This document shows, in pieces, positions 36,204-46,225 of a DNA stretch of 64,000 bases; position 1 is the first letter of the stretch, and each line of letters opens with the position of its first letter. The translations under genes were made by a program, and so were the position numbers. The DNA is taken from NCBI RefSeq assembly GCF_003590095.1, contig NC_039483.1, positions 2,108,001 through 2,172,000 of the forward strand. The letters are read 5' to 3'. Origin of the DNA: Trichoplusia ni (lineage: Eukaryota; Arthropoda; Insecta; Lepidoptera; Noctuidae). The notes under the pieces were generated by a model. The model had not been told where the DNA came from. It did not search any database and worked only from the letters and a program-made list of their open reading frames with translations.

Positions 36204-36243
36204 TGTCCAAAATAATGTCGGATGTACGACATTATTTTGGACA
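36204..36243. repeat. perfect 17-bp hairpin with 6-nt loop
   Basis: TGTCCAAAATAATGTCG (36204-36220) and its exact complement (36227-36243) flank GATGTA. It lies 12 bp after the end of a family A copy. A 17-bp stem is too short for a typical animal pre-miRNA. It may be a junction product of transposition or template switching. Confidence 0.8.
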
Positions 36244-36873
36244 AAGACTTTTATATTCATATTCACGAAGCTGGCTCTACTTTTCATCCGTGTGTCAGCT
36301 CCCTGCTGCAGCGGCGCCGTGCTAGTATTTGTGACTTATTGCCTAGCCCATTGTATTTCTAACAAGTCTGGGGTCTCATACAATATTATGGTTTTCATAA
36401 ATATACTTTATTTATTTCCTAGCTTTGTTTTAGAACTGCCATATGTGTGTTTTGTTCGTGTGTATGATAGCAATTTTAAAGATTACAGTGGCTTCTTTTA
36501 TGCGGCTGTTATTTTTTGTAAGTAACGGAATAATTTTGTTTTTTTTTTTTACTTCATATTCAATCAAAATCGGAAAAATTAACAAGGGCAGTAAAAATAA
36601 TATATTTTCTTCCAGAAATCATTAAATAGCTAATTGACTTTAGCATACGAATTGACATAAATTTTATTTGTAAACGTTCATTCAGTCTCAATTCTTTGCA
36701 TAAGCCAATCCATTCTTCTTCTAAACCGCTATATCTTCTACAATTCCTGTCAGCTATCGATATAACAACGTCGTTACAAAACGTCAACACAGCTTGACTT
36801 ATAGCCCGTGCATTATAAGCTATTAGACCACAAGGGCGTCTACCACCAAACCTTGAAGTAGCACTTTTGTAAA

Positions 36874-36928
36874 TGTGTAAAAGAGACGCCGATCTACGCC
36901 GCTGTATGCTTTGTCTCGCTTTCACACC
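36874..36928. repeat. family B short palindrome, copy 3
   Basis: GTGTAAAAGAGACGCCGATC, then TACGCCGCTGTATGC, then TTTGTCTCGCTTTCACAC: reverse-complement halves like those at 23135. The minus-strand open frame that covers it is therefore repeat-derived. Confidence 0.55.
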
Positions 36929-37171
36929 TGGCATAATGTTACTTTGTCAGTTGGTAGCGGGCCACCTGACATCGTTACTGGCTGACTTATGTAGCTTTGC
37001 AGTTAGCTATTTTGGGGTCAGCTAGCCCGGGATACACGTAATGGATACACATCGGTTTTCAACTAGCGTTGGGGAAAGATTGGTTTCTTGGAAAGTTTGA
37101 AAAATTTATTGTAGTTATCTACCTTTTTTTGTTATATAGTTTGAATGAGACGGATTTATAATTACTAGTTT

Positions 37172-37285
37172 AATTACGGTGTAATCACGCCTCTTTTTCG
37201 ATATAGCCCGACTAGTTTTAGACCCAACCGGAGTCCTTAATCATGAGCTGACGCATCAGCAGGGAGTTCATTCGAACTGTTTCTC
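37172..37285 (+). repeat. family A repeat, copy 5
   Basis: AGCCCGACTAGTTTTAGACC, CAACCGGAGTCCTTAATCAT and GAGCTGACGC are intact. The left end (TTACGGTGTAATCACGCC) is degraded and the right ends at TTCATTCGAACTG. Confidence 0.65.
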
Positions 37286-37516
37286 CCTTTTTTTTGTTAT
37301 TTAATTTGTTTTGAGTAACGTATCTTGCAATAAGGAAAGCAATAATTTTTTACATCGAAAATCAATTGAATAATTAATTGTTCTGGAATTGTAGCTTGAA
37401 CACCAGTAGGTATAGTTAAATTCGATATGAATGATCAATTGGTGACTTTAATTTGTCATATTTTGCTGTAGCTTTTGCTGTAAAACCGCTACAACCCAAA
37501 CAAAACTTGAACATAC

Positions 37517-37684
37517 TTATAATACTCATCATCATCATCATCTCAGCCTATCGCCGTCCACTGCTGAACGTAGGCCTCCCCCAAAGAGTGCCAACCATCC
37601 CGGTCCTGGGCAGCCCGCATCCATCCGCTGCCAGCCACCTTCTTCAAATCATCGGTCCATCGTGCCGCAGGGCGTCCTACACTA
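37517..37684 (-). pseudogene. RTE-like LINE, last about 45 codons and (CAT)n tail
   Basis: The minus strand reads without a stop RPAARWTDDLKKVAGSGWM (start near 37674) and on to GEAYVQQWTAIG with TGA at 37545-37543, followed by (GAT)n seen here as ATCATCATCATCATC. This is the well-known C-terminus of the lepidopteran endonuclease/reverse-transcriptase LINEs of the RTE type. The copy is 5-prime truncated, as most are, but the remaining frame is undamaged, suggesting a fairly recent insertion. Confidence 0.75.
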
Positions 37685-37869
37685 CGTTTATAATACTCAC
37701 GACATTATAATCCAACTCATTATCCCCATTCTGTTGAAGAACCGAGTCTTAGCTAATTAGCGTCGCATACAAAATTTAATGGAAAAACAACTATTGTAGT
37801 ACGGTCAGAAAAAAAATCTGTTAATACTACAGCGCCTACCACCGTATCTTAAAATTAAATTGGAACGTA

Positions 37870-37933
37870 ATATGAAGAGGCCTATGTCCAGCAGTGGATA
37901 GCTACACGCTCAGATGATGATCATGATGATGAT
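37870..37933 (+). repeat. LINE 3-prime tail, RTE-like (second copy, opposite strand)
   Basis: The plus strand encodes EEAYVQQWIATR and runs into GATGATGATCATGATGATGAT. It is the same LINE end as at 37517 but on the other strand and much shorter. The two tails face away from each other. Confidence 0.65.
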
Positions 37934-37949
37934 TTGTGGAAGTGCGCTG

Positions 37950-38200
37950 TCCCCCTTCATCACCATCATCCTAGCCTTTTCCCACCTATGTTCGAGTCGG
38001 AGTCTAGTCTAATCAAATGCGAAAAAGTGCCAGTGTTTTACAAGAAGCAATTGAATATCTGACCTCCTCATTCCAGTTGCCCTTAGTCAGACTGGTTGTC
38101 TGACTTTCTTTCTGACTACCCGTAACGACTGTCAAAGAGGAAGAAGAGGGTGCTGCTTCTGTTGCTGAGGAACTCGTTATGACGCAGATGAATGACAGAC
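37950..38200 (-). repeat. 5S-tailed-family SINE, 3-prime part only
   Basis: On the minus strand it contains the body of the SINE at 48357 (reverse of GTCAGACTGGTTGTCTGAC, ACTACCCGTAACGACTGTCAAAG, CCTAGCCTTTTCCCA) and a (GATGATG)-type tail at 37953-37966. The 5S-like head with AGATGGGTGACC is not present. Confidence 0.6.
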
Positions 38201-38441
38201 CGACCGTATCAAGTGTAGCTTAACCTGTCATCAACTTGTGCAATTACAGTTTAGAAACGAGTTCCTGGGATTTTGTTTGTTACACAAACAATTTCTGTTA
38301 GTCGGGATTTTGGTATGTAATAAAATAGATTGGCACCTAAAAAACTTACCAATACATTAAAACCCGTTCACGAATTTATACGTCAACGAAAACGCCTTCT
38401 CTTTAAATCTTAGAGTTTTGTTGCTGACTGTCCTACGCAGT

Positions 38442-38467
38442 TTTTGTTTGTTTGTTTGTTTGTTTGT
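38442..38467 (+). repeat. (TTTG)n microsatellite
   Basis: About five units of GTTT followed by GTCCGTGTG. No function assigned. Confidence 0.8.
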
Positions 38468-39232
38468 CCGTGTGTATTATTATGTTCATAGCATTATGTG
38501 TGGAGTTTGACCTCATTAGTGAAGCGATGCTATGTTGTGCGCTGTTTTGGACTAACTCGCAGTACGTTTCTAAACGTTGTTTTTTTTTGCCTGCTTTGGG
38601 GCAAGAAGATGATTGTTTTTTGAACATCACTTTTGCGTTGGATACTTTATTTTGAATAATATCAATGTCGAAGAACGTCCTTATTTCGGTCTCTATATAA
38701 GTTTGCTATTTGGCCATGGCAATAAAAAGGACAAATGAAATATTCTTACTGTCTGACATTTTCCTGGTTTCAAAGAACATAAAATAAAAACGGATGATTC
38801 TACAATCCATTTTTGTGTGAAATATATTTTTCAATAAGTATGATGCACCAACAATACTCGGATGCAGCGCCGGTGTCGTATTGCCAACGGAATTGAAATC
38901 CAAGAGTCTTCAGCACTCCAGGTAAACGACAGATCATCTTCAGATGTAAAGAGATCTGGATAACAATCTTGGAGTTCTTGATAGTCTGGCATTCATGTAC
39001 AGGGTGCTTTACGAATTTTGAACGTTTTTTGAACAAAAACTTAATCTAGGTGTAGGCAAATATTGAAGAATGTGGCAAATAATTCTAACGCAACAAAATG
39101 ACTCAAATTGGTCACACAACGGCTTGGGATCGACTCCACTCATAGTGTTTATTGTCGTGTGTTTTATGCCACTCGACATCAAACATAATTTAAATGTGTT
39201 AATAAATAAAATTTTAAAACTTGAACAATAAT

Positions 39233-39422
39233 AAACTAGCCTTTGATCTGGTGGTTGGTGGTTCGTGGCCCCGACAGCTATACTGGTGATCGTGGGTTCA
39301 ATTTTCCCACATGACAAACATTCACAATCATTTATTTGGCTGTATTCTTGGCGTAATTTTTCTGAAATACACATTCATTTTTAAAACTTTGCATAGGTTA
39401 ACACTAGATGGCGTTAAACAAA
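39233..39422 (+). repeat. tRNA-headed SINE, type I
   Basis: TCTGGTGGTTGGTGG (box A region), GTGGGTTCAATTTTCCCAC (box B, 39292-39310), CTTGGCGT, and the family tail ACACTAGATGGCGTTAAACA. It is more diverged than the copies at 2257 and 21063. Confidence 0.6.
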
Positions 39423-40249
39423 ATCTAAAGAAAATTAAAATCAATCATTAACTGTTTCTCAGTCATGACATACCATCATCAGAAACGTACACTAACGCAT
39501 ACATGAGCATTAGCATGTAGAACAAGGTGCACTGCAACATGCACAGTTACATCTGCTACAAGAGATACATGCACAGACATACACATATCACTCCGACAAA
39601 CGTTTACACGACATTTTGACGGTAACAAGTTACAGATGTAGGGATGTCTTTGTGTTTGTATGTGGTATAGTTATTTGGGAGATTTTGGGTAGAGTTCGCT
39701 GTGTGTGTATATGTGGTATGGTTGAGCTTGGTCATGTTTTTGATTTCGCTATTGTGCTTTAAAACTGTGTTATAAAAAAGTGTGGGGTCCCAGAGTTAGT
39801 GTGAGTACAGAACTTAAAAAATTGTGAACAATAAACCAGTTTCAAAAAACGAACCTTGTCCTTCAATTTTTACTATTCGAGTACGAATATGTCCTTCAAC
39901 AGCAATACACTTAGATCAACCGATGACAAAAATCTTTATGGCAAATTGAAATTTGAGACCAAACTGATCTTTTAAAGACAGTTAGACAGTTACCCCAAAT
40001 GTTATCGTTTATGTAGGTATTTGTGTGTTATTAACAATATAACCACCGTCTGTTAAACATTGTAAAATGAACTATCGTGTTTTTCAGCTTATCAGATGCC
40101 ATCATTTCAATCCTTATCCATTGGGATTGGTGTCCCATCTATAACCAATAACCCCAGCCATTGTGACCTTAACCTCAAATAACCTTGCCAATCTGACGTC
40201 GATAAGCATGGTTTGACCTTTACCCAGTTCCATTTCTATCAGTTTTTGG

Positions 40250-40345
40250 TTCCTGACCTTCGATTCCCACCAGAATATTATCGTCTGAATTTACGATCTG
40301 TCTTTCATGCATCGGGCACTGGAATGCAACAAATCAATTTGCAAT
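40250..40345 (+). repeat. decayed SINE type I fragment
   Basis: CTTCGATTCCCACCAGAATATTATCGT (40258-40284) matches the box B region of the type I SINEs, followed by CATCGGGCACTGG. The head and tail are not recognisable. Confidence 0.35.
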
Positions 40346-40844
40346 GTCAGTTATTTCCAATGTTTATTGCTTCATAAATAACGTTCAATGAATATTGTGT
40401 TAGAGACGTGTTAATTTAATAAGATCAAAGATATAGCTTTTGAATTTAGACAAATATTTGAAAGAGATTATTGAATATATTATTTTGAGCGTCATTTTGT
40501 CTGTAGGTATGTTTTCACGGGGTAAGAACCAAATCGATTTTGATTATGAAATGTGTTTTGGGAATCCTTCGAACTCTATGAAAAAAGGTGAGTTTTTTAT
40601 AGGTTAATAATACGTAATACTATAATTGTGTGAAGTTAATGTCTGTTATTATATAAATGTGAGATTTAACATACTTCCAACTAAATGATATACAATTGGG
40701 TATTTTATGTGAAATCTAATTAGTCCATCACAGATATAAAAAAAATATTATATATTAAAAATATTTAAAAAATATCAGATGCGATTTTTACTCCATGACG
40801 AAAACAAAAAATGAAGTTTATAATTTGTAAGTTGAAATCGCGTG

Positions 40845-40884
40845 TGACGTAATAACGTCGTGTGACGTTACCGACAAGTGACGT
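40845..40884 (+). promoter_or_regulatory. cluster of CRE half-sites (TGACGT)
   Basis: TGACGT occurs at 40845-40850, 40863-40868 and 40879-40884 on the plus strand, and AACGTC at 40854-40859 gives one on the minus strand, all within 40 bp of otherwise AT-rich intron. Such half-sites are bound by CREB/ATF/AP-1-type bZIP proteins. It could equally be a small degenerate tandem repeat with a period near 17. Confidence 0.4.
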
Positions 40885-41142
40885 TGTTAGCCCCTACTAT
40901 CCTAGTAATTTCAACGTTCCTTTCTAATAAATTAAGAAAACAGGGACCAATTTTTACTTAATCTTTCTAACGGACATAATAATATATTATTTTTGAGGTC
41001 AAAAACTCAATTTTCTAAAAGGAGATCCCACGCGTTTTGTTTTCTTTTAAGAAATAGTTTCTTAATTTATGATCAAATTATAATAATGGCATTTTCTAGT
41101 TACAATACATTATCCAAAAAAAAATGTATCCTTCCTTCTTTT

Positions 41143-41188
41143 CATCTCCATATTACACATATTTCCATCTCCATATTACACATATTTC
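41143..41188 (+). repeat. two perfect tandem copies of a 23-bp unit
   Basis: The unit CATCTCCATATTACACATATTTC is present at 41143-41165 and 41166-41188 without change. Two exact units indicate a recent slippage or duplication. Confidence 0.85.
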
Positions 41189-41459
41189 TTGACTTCTAAT
41201 CAAATTATTATAAATACAATTTACGATATGAAAGTATACCCCTAAACGCCCTTTCTCTAGGTGGGATATAATCACATTAGGATCAAAGTCCGTTTGATCA
41301 CGCGAGAGTATTTTTACACTGACCAAAAAAGCTTTGTACAGCAAAAAGGGTTCCTTTATGCAATGATGAATTTAAATAGAACAGGGCTAACGGTATTGCA
41401 GGCTTTAAGAAATTGGATGAAACCGTTACGTTGATGTTGGGTCAAACAGAAGATATAAG

Positions 41460-41550
41460 GCTAGGGCGAGTCGCGAGCGCGGCGCCAATTCACGAGGTTG
41501 TATGTGCAGGAGCGTGGGTATATAAAACAAGCAGACATAGACAAGTTGCG
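41460..41550 (+). promoter_or_regulatory. GC-rich patch with CCAAT and TATATAAAA (intronic promoter candidate)
   Basis: A block of GCGAGTCGCGAGCGCGGCGC leads into CCAAT (41485-41489) and, 30 bp later, TATATAAAA (41519-41527). Spacing and order are those of a TATA-type pol II promoter read on the plus strand. No ORF, tRNA or clear initiator follows, so it could drive a noncoding transcript, be the promoter of a decayed LTR, or be chance. Confidence 0.3.
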
Positions 41551-41794
41551 GACAAGACGGGGATATTAAAAAAATAGTACCTAAATTATCTAATCACCCT
41601 TAAGGCATATGTATTGGCTTCAAAGTCTTAAAATTGAATGATTTTTTTCAAGCACGCCCTTTTTCAGGCACTTTTCAAACGTTACAGTATTGACTCTAGG
41701 TCAATAGGGGGCAAAAAGCGAAAAGTTTCCGAAATATTATTTCTCTGGAGAAGAACCGCCAAAAACTCCACAAACGGTTTCTTTAAGATACCTC

Positions 41795-41860
41795 TATAGC
41801 TGGTAATGCGATTGGTGCATTTATCCAGGAGTTTTTGGGTTCGAGTCCCGCCATGCCAGT
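41795..41860 (+). repeat. tRNA-like sequence (SINE head or tRNA pseudogene)
   Basis: TAGCTGGTAATGCG leads to a perfect box B, GGGTTCGAGTCCC (41837-41849), followed by GCCATGCCA. The 5-prime arm does not fold into a good cloverleaf and no anticodon is certain. Confidence 0.4.
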
Positions 41861-42129
41861 GGTTTCTAAAATATGTCCCACAAAAGAGTTCCACTTTCAT
41901 TTATGATGGATGAAAAGATTGGGAGAGAGCATTCCATTGATTTCAAGAGATTGCATTAAAACCGTATTTTTATTACTCGCTGCACTTAACCTCAAAACGC
42001 TTAATGGAAATCGATATTCGGTATTGCTTTTGTTTAAGTGAATCGCAAATATTTTTGTCCATTGAATACCGGTTCAACTTTTACAGAGACGGTATTTGAT
42101 ATAATAACTTTCATAAGTTTCCATTTAAC

Positions 42130-42268
42130 AATGGTTTATTCACGTATGGGCGTCGCGAGTCTTCCACTCGTCTTTGCCTCTGCCTTAGCTCACGTTTAGA
42201 GACTCCGCTTGGGTCTAAAACTATTCGGGAAGTCCTGATAAATATGAGAGAGTAAGCTGCATTCTAAA
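42130..42268 (-). repeat. family A repeat, copy 6 (degraded)
   Basis: It has GGGCGTCGCGAGTC, TAGCTCACGTTTAGAGACTC, CGCTTGGGTCTAAAACTATTC and GAGAGAGTAAGCTGCATTC, all diverged from the consensus of the other five copies; probably the oldest copy here. Confidence 0.5.
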
Positions 42269-43299
42269 TAATTCTGAAATCAGAAATAAGAAAATTAAAC
42301 ACTTTCTTCCAAATAGTAATTCAAAAGGAAAAAATAAGTGTATTTATTTATCAGTTTATTTGCGACTTAAAAGAAAATAACTCCAAATTATAAAACAGTT
42401 TTTTTTACATAACCATAATATCTTTAAGATTGCATGTCAAAAGGATATATAGGTACGTTGGATGCAATGAATTGTAATTACCTTGTTGTGGTTTGCCTAA
42501 ATCTCATTATGAACATGAAGCGCCTACAAAACCGATCTCCGTAGTCGATTTCCTCTTAAAATGTATTTAAAATACGTCTGCTATTATTGCACTGAATCAA
42601 TTAACAACAAAACCAGCCAGAGCTATTTCCACCGACCATTGGCTCTGGTTTTAAATATAGATAAATGCATTTTAATGTCACGGTCGGGTTCACAACGTAG
42701 TGTAAATTAAGGCTATTACTACACTGATGAAATATTAAATACTTGCATTGTTGCTTTGTGATTAAACAAAGGTATATTATAATGAATGGATCTTCTTAGT
42801 GGCCGCCATTTTTAGGACCTTAATTTTTTTCTAACCTTGTCCACAAGTGATTTTTATTGAGAATTATAGGTATTATGATTGCGGGCCAGAATTATTGTGA
42901 ATATAATAGTAAATATTATTGTTTTTTGGTAAAGTGCTTATCAACAAAAAGAAAAAGAAATTTAAAAACGTTTTTCACTTATCGAAATTATGACCGTGTA
43001 TATTGTTCCTAAAATTAACTTTTGTTCGATATAAATAGATATATTATGCGTTTTTAGCGTTCGTCACGCATATTTCCTGTTTTTAAATAAACGACAATTA
43101 AACCGAATTCCAAGGTCCAGTCTAAAAAAAAATTTTCCCAGTCCAAAAGTATGACCATTCTCAGTCTTGACTATCTGTCTACCAAATTTTATTACAATCG
43201 GTTCTTTAGTTTTTTCGTGAAAGCGAGACAGACAGACGGAGATACTTTTGAATTTATAATATATCAAGCTCATTTCCTTAATAAGAATCTTTTTTCTCT

Positions 43300-43506
43300 A
43301 AAAAAAAACGACTCCCGCACAAAGGAATTTAATCTTTGTATCGCGGAGGGTTTAACAAACATACAAATCACATGCACAAAGACACCCAGACTCAGAACAA
43401 ACATTAGTGGATCACAAAAATGCTTGTCTTACACGGGAATTGAACCCGCGACACGCCACCACAGTGGGTTTGGTGTGGTGACCTTAACCACTCGGCTATC
43501 CGTGCG
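43300..43506 (-). repeat. tRNA-headed SINE, type II (cleanest copy)
   Basis: On the minus strand it begins GCACGGATAGCCGAGTGGTT (box A), has CGCGGGTTCAATTCCC (box B, rc of 43436-43451), then a body with CATGCACA and CAAAGATTAAATTCC, and ends in a T/A-rich tail. The head resembles tRNA of the GCCGAGTGG (Ser/Leu) class. An open frame that crosses it on the plus strand is not a gene. Confidence 0.75.
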
Positions 43507-43689
43507 GTCTTCATCCATGTAACTCCTAGCTTGGAGTATCAGTTTGGTTTCAAGGTCGTCTGGTTACAGATATAGGTGAGTGCATTTCTGGACTGAGGTC
43601 AAATTCATTAAGTTCCGACCAAGCGGAACGCTGGTCAGCTCGCTGTAATATTTGTGTGGTTTTGTGTTATTTTATTAAGTTATATCTCG

Positions 43690-43738
43690 ATGGCGTGTGA
43701 TTGGGGAGGTTTATGTCTAGCAGTGGACGATGATTGAA
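43690..43738 (+). repeat. LINE 3-prime tail fragment, RTE-like
   Basis: ATTGGGGAGGTTTATGTCTAGCAGTGGACGATGATTG matches the GEAYVQQWT region and GAT tail of the copies at 37517 and 37870, with a stop (TAG) in the coding remnant. Confidence 0.5.
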
Positions 43739-43810
43739 AGTGTCCTTCCGAACTTATAAGAGATAGATGTTAGGTTTTACTGATAAAAGGATGTCTCACT
43801 TTATTCGATA

Positions 43811-43985
43811 CTAGTTGTTGCCCGCGGTAAGGAAAATGGATATTGCCGCAAAAACATTACTTTCCTTTAAAGACGGATAAAAGCCTATGTCAATCCAAGG
43901 TGTCAGGTACCTTCATACCAATTTTCATCGACATCGAATCAGCCGGTAGGGAGCACAAATACACACTTTAGCATTTATAATATTA
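43811..43985 (-). mobile_element. CTAG-ended Helitron-like element, second family
   Basis: It begins ACTAGTTGTTGCCCGCGG, so shares the CTAG end and stem with the Lep1-like copies, but the rest (AATTTTCATCGACATCGAATCAGCCGGTAG, AAATACACACTTTAGCATTTATAATATTA) is different. This body is frequent in moth genomes. Confidence 0.5.
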
Positions 43986-44394
43986 AAAACAATAGACAAT
44001 TAACTACAAAAAAAGGTATCACCGTTCCCATTTCCCGACATTTTCCAGATTCGAATTTGAATGAAGATTCAGAATTTAGAACCTCTTAACTTACATATCT
44101 ACTCACTCCTAAAGATTATACTTACGATAATATTCCTTTGTCTAAAAGCAAAAAAAAAGTAGATAACAGCGCCCAGACACCGAAGAGTTATGATACTGAC
44201 CTTGGCGCGACCTTGAGAGTCCAGAATAAGTATCCAATAAATTATTTACGCCTTCCAAACGAATGTCACTGGCACTCATACGAATAAACAACTGAACATC
44301 TATTTTTCCTTTACGTAACTTTTACATGCGCAGTTAAAGAAATTGTATTGAGGATATGCTGTGTTTGTGATTGGAAATTGAGGAGCTCGTGGCT

Positions 44395-44690
44395 AAGCTA
44401 TAACTGATTAAGTGAATCTATCACAGGATAAGCTACGCTCGATAAGGTCGGTGAGTAGATGGGTGACCATCTTTGTGTGAACAAGTTTCTTGGTATTTAA
44501 GTGCATGTTAAATTTTGGGTCCCTTCTTTTTATACAACTTTGACAGACACAAGAGTATCGTGTTGCCCAGGTTACTGGGTTGAGAAGATCAGATAAGCTG
44601 TCGTTCCTTGTATAACACTGGTTATTACTTGCATCCGGTGATAGCTGACCCCAACACAGTTGGGAAAAAGCTGGGATGATGATGATCGGT
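44395..44690 (+). repeat. 5S-rRNA-like SINE, copy 1
   Basis: The head contains AAGGTCGGTGAGTAGATGGGTGACC, which resembles the internal promoter of 5S rRNA (GGTTAGTA.TTGGATGGGTGACC). The shared body follows (TATCGTGTTGCCCAGGTTACTGGG, AGCTGACCCCAACACAGTTGGG) and a GATGATGATGATC tail. It matches 48357-48666. No target-site duplication was found. Confidence 0.65.
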
Positions 44691-45309
44691 CGGTGTAAGT
44701 CACGGCTTTCGTTGATCTCTGTCAATAATCTCTCAATAAATTTAAAGATATATCGATCTATAAGACTTGAGTGCCCACCCTGTTGAGTCCAGCCCGTGAA
44801 AAACCCATAAGTCCAATTTAACCTACACTTAGTCTCATACTAGAATAAACCATCAATATAAAGGAAAACACAATTCTCCTCCTAGACAAAGACACAGGCA
44901 ATATTTTTCACAAAAACCTAATAACACTTCGTTTAACCTGGGAATCGTACCCAAGACATTATATTCCTGTTATTCAGCATCACGCAATAGATAAGGAAAA
45001 TTGTCCTGTGGCCAAATTTTGCGATCTGGGCGATAGGAACCCAACATATATTATTGTCACGAGATGATTGATAGTGGTAAATGTAAGTTCCCTTATACTT
45101 ATGACATAATATGGAAGCTTTATTGTGGAAGAATGCTTGGTCTTCACTTTTAGGAGTCAATGGAGACACTTTTTTGTTTTTTTGCTGCCTTGTAGTTGCT
45201 GCAGACATATTTGGTGTGATCTTTTATCAGCTCTTTGTTAAGAATGCATCCTAAAGGATGTAGATGAAAAGGTATCAAGAACATTTAATCTATTCATTTT
45301 CTGTTTTTT

Positions 45310-45425
45310 TAGCGTTTTCTAACCAAATGGTGTTCTAAAACGGAACCATATAGTTCCGTATATAATACAGTTGCTCCGGTATTTGTTTGTCTGTGTCCAT
45401 CCGAAAATAGGTTATTAGCCTATTT
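45310..45425 (+). repeat. family D repeat, copy 4 (degraded)
   Basis: AAACGGAACCATATAGTTCCG and TTTGTTTGTCTGTGTCCATCC follow the family order but most of the element has decayed. A box B-like motif (rc of GGTACGATTCCC, 44940-44951) further left may be an unrelated SINE trace. Confidence 0.35.
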
Positions 45426-46022
45426 TGAAGAGGATCTGTCAAAATTGGCTAAAAAAACAATTTTTGATAACATACGATAAAAAGTTTAAATTCCTTTGGG
45501 GGAGTCGTTTTTCTTTTTTATTCTTTTAAAGATTTTTGTGTTTGACATTTGACGTGATTTCGACTCGTCAGCTCAATATATTATAGCAATTCGTCGGATT
45601 AATATTTTACATAGGATTACAGTTATTATAAAAAAGTGCATGTACATAAATGAACAAATTAAAAACTGGAATAGTGCCTAGTGCTAGCTCTGCGAAATAT
45701 TTTTTTAATTTTTCAATTTGAAATCTGCCAGCATGAATACATTTCGCTATTCGTATCCGATTTCATTCAAATACGGATTAATTAAGTAACGAACTGGTTA
45801 TTCATTTATTTTATTTATGAATGAATGAACTTTAGATCCTCGAAATGCGGGGAAAGCTTGTGTGCATAAGGTTTTATACTTTTTTTAATGTGCTCGAAGT
45901 AACGTTTTTAGTGTGGTCTAAGCTATCTGTCTGTTGCTATAATCTGATCTCGAATATAAATTTACCTTATTTCATTTGCATGTCGGAGCCCAACCACCAC
46001 GTTTTGAAGTAATAATATTATA

Positions 46023-46074
46023 GGTGTGAAAGAGATGCCGCTCTATGACACGTATTGCGCTGTCACGTTTCCAC
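46023..46074. repeat. family B short palindrome, copy 4
   Basis: GGTGTGAAAGAGATGCCGCT, then CTATGACACGTATT, then GCGCTGTCACGTTTCCAC: imperfect inverted halves. Confidence 0.5.
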
Positions 46075-46161
46075 AAATCATATTAATATTACTTTAATAT
46101 GTGAGGGTCATTCCTCTGAGACATGTATAAGTGTTCATTTAGTATGTAATACGTGTATTTG

Positions 46162-46225
46162 TTACTAATTTCCTATTTATTTTGTTACAGGTAATTAAAA
46201 TCTTAGCTCAAGGTAGCATGTAAGT
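46162..46225 (+). other. candidate recursive splice site or 29-nt micro-exon
   Basis: TTACTAATTTCC (branch site, A at 46168) and TATTTATTTTGTTACAG end at 46190, giving a strong acceptor. It is immediately followed by GTAATT (46191-46196), a usable donor, and 29 nt further by a perfect GTAAGT (46220-46225). An acceptor directly joined to a donor is the layout of recursive splice points in very long insect introns, often with a donor just downstream. If the 29 nt were retained in mRNA after Q191 they would shift the frame and truncate the receptor. No expression evidence is available. Confidence 0.4.

Noticed and set aside
36196..36525. 109-codon hydrophobic frame on the plus strand
   Set aside because: It starts inside the perfect hairpin next to a repeat, matches no family I know and has no splice or promoter context.
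36560..36934. 124-codon frame on the minus strand, starting MPGVKARQS
   Set aside because: Its first part is translated family B palindrome; the rest shows no domain.
41682..41900. 72-codon minus-strand frame
   Set aside because: It crosses the tRNA-like sequence at 41795-41860 and shows no domain.
43151..43522. 123-codon frame
   Set aside because: Its C-terminal half is the reversed type II SINE.
1832..45981. POU octamers ATTTGCAT/ATGCAAAT at 1832, 14224, 20165, 26385, 27697 and 45974
   Set aside because: Hand estimate of chance occurrence in DNA this AT-rich is about four, so six is not an excess.
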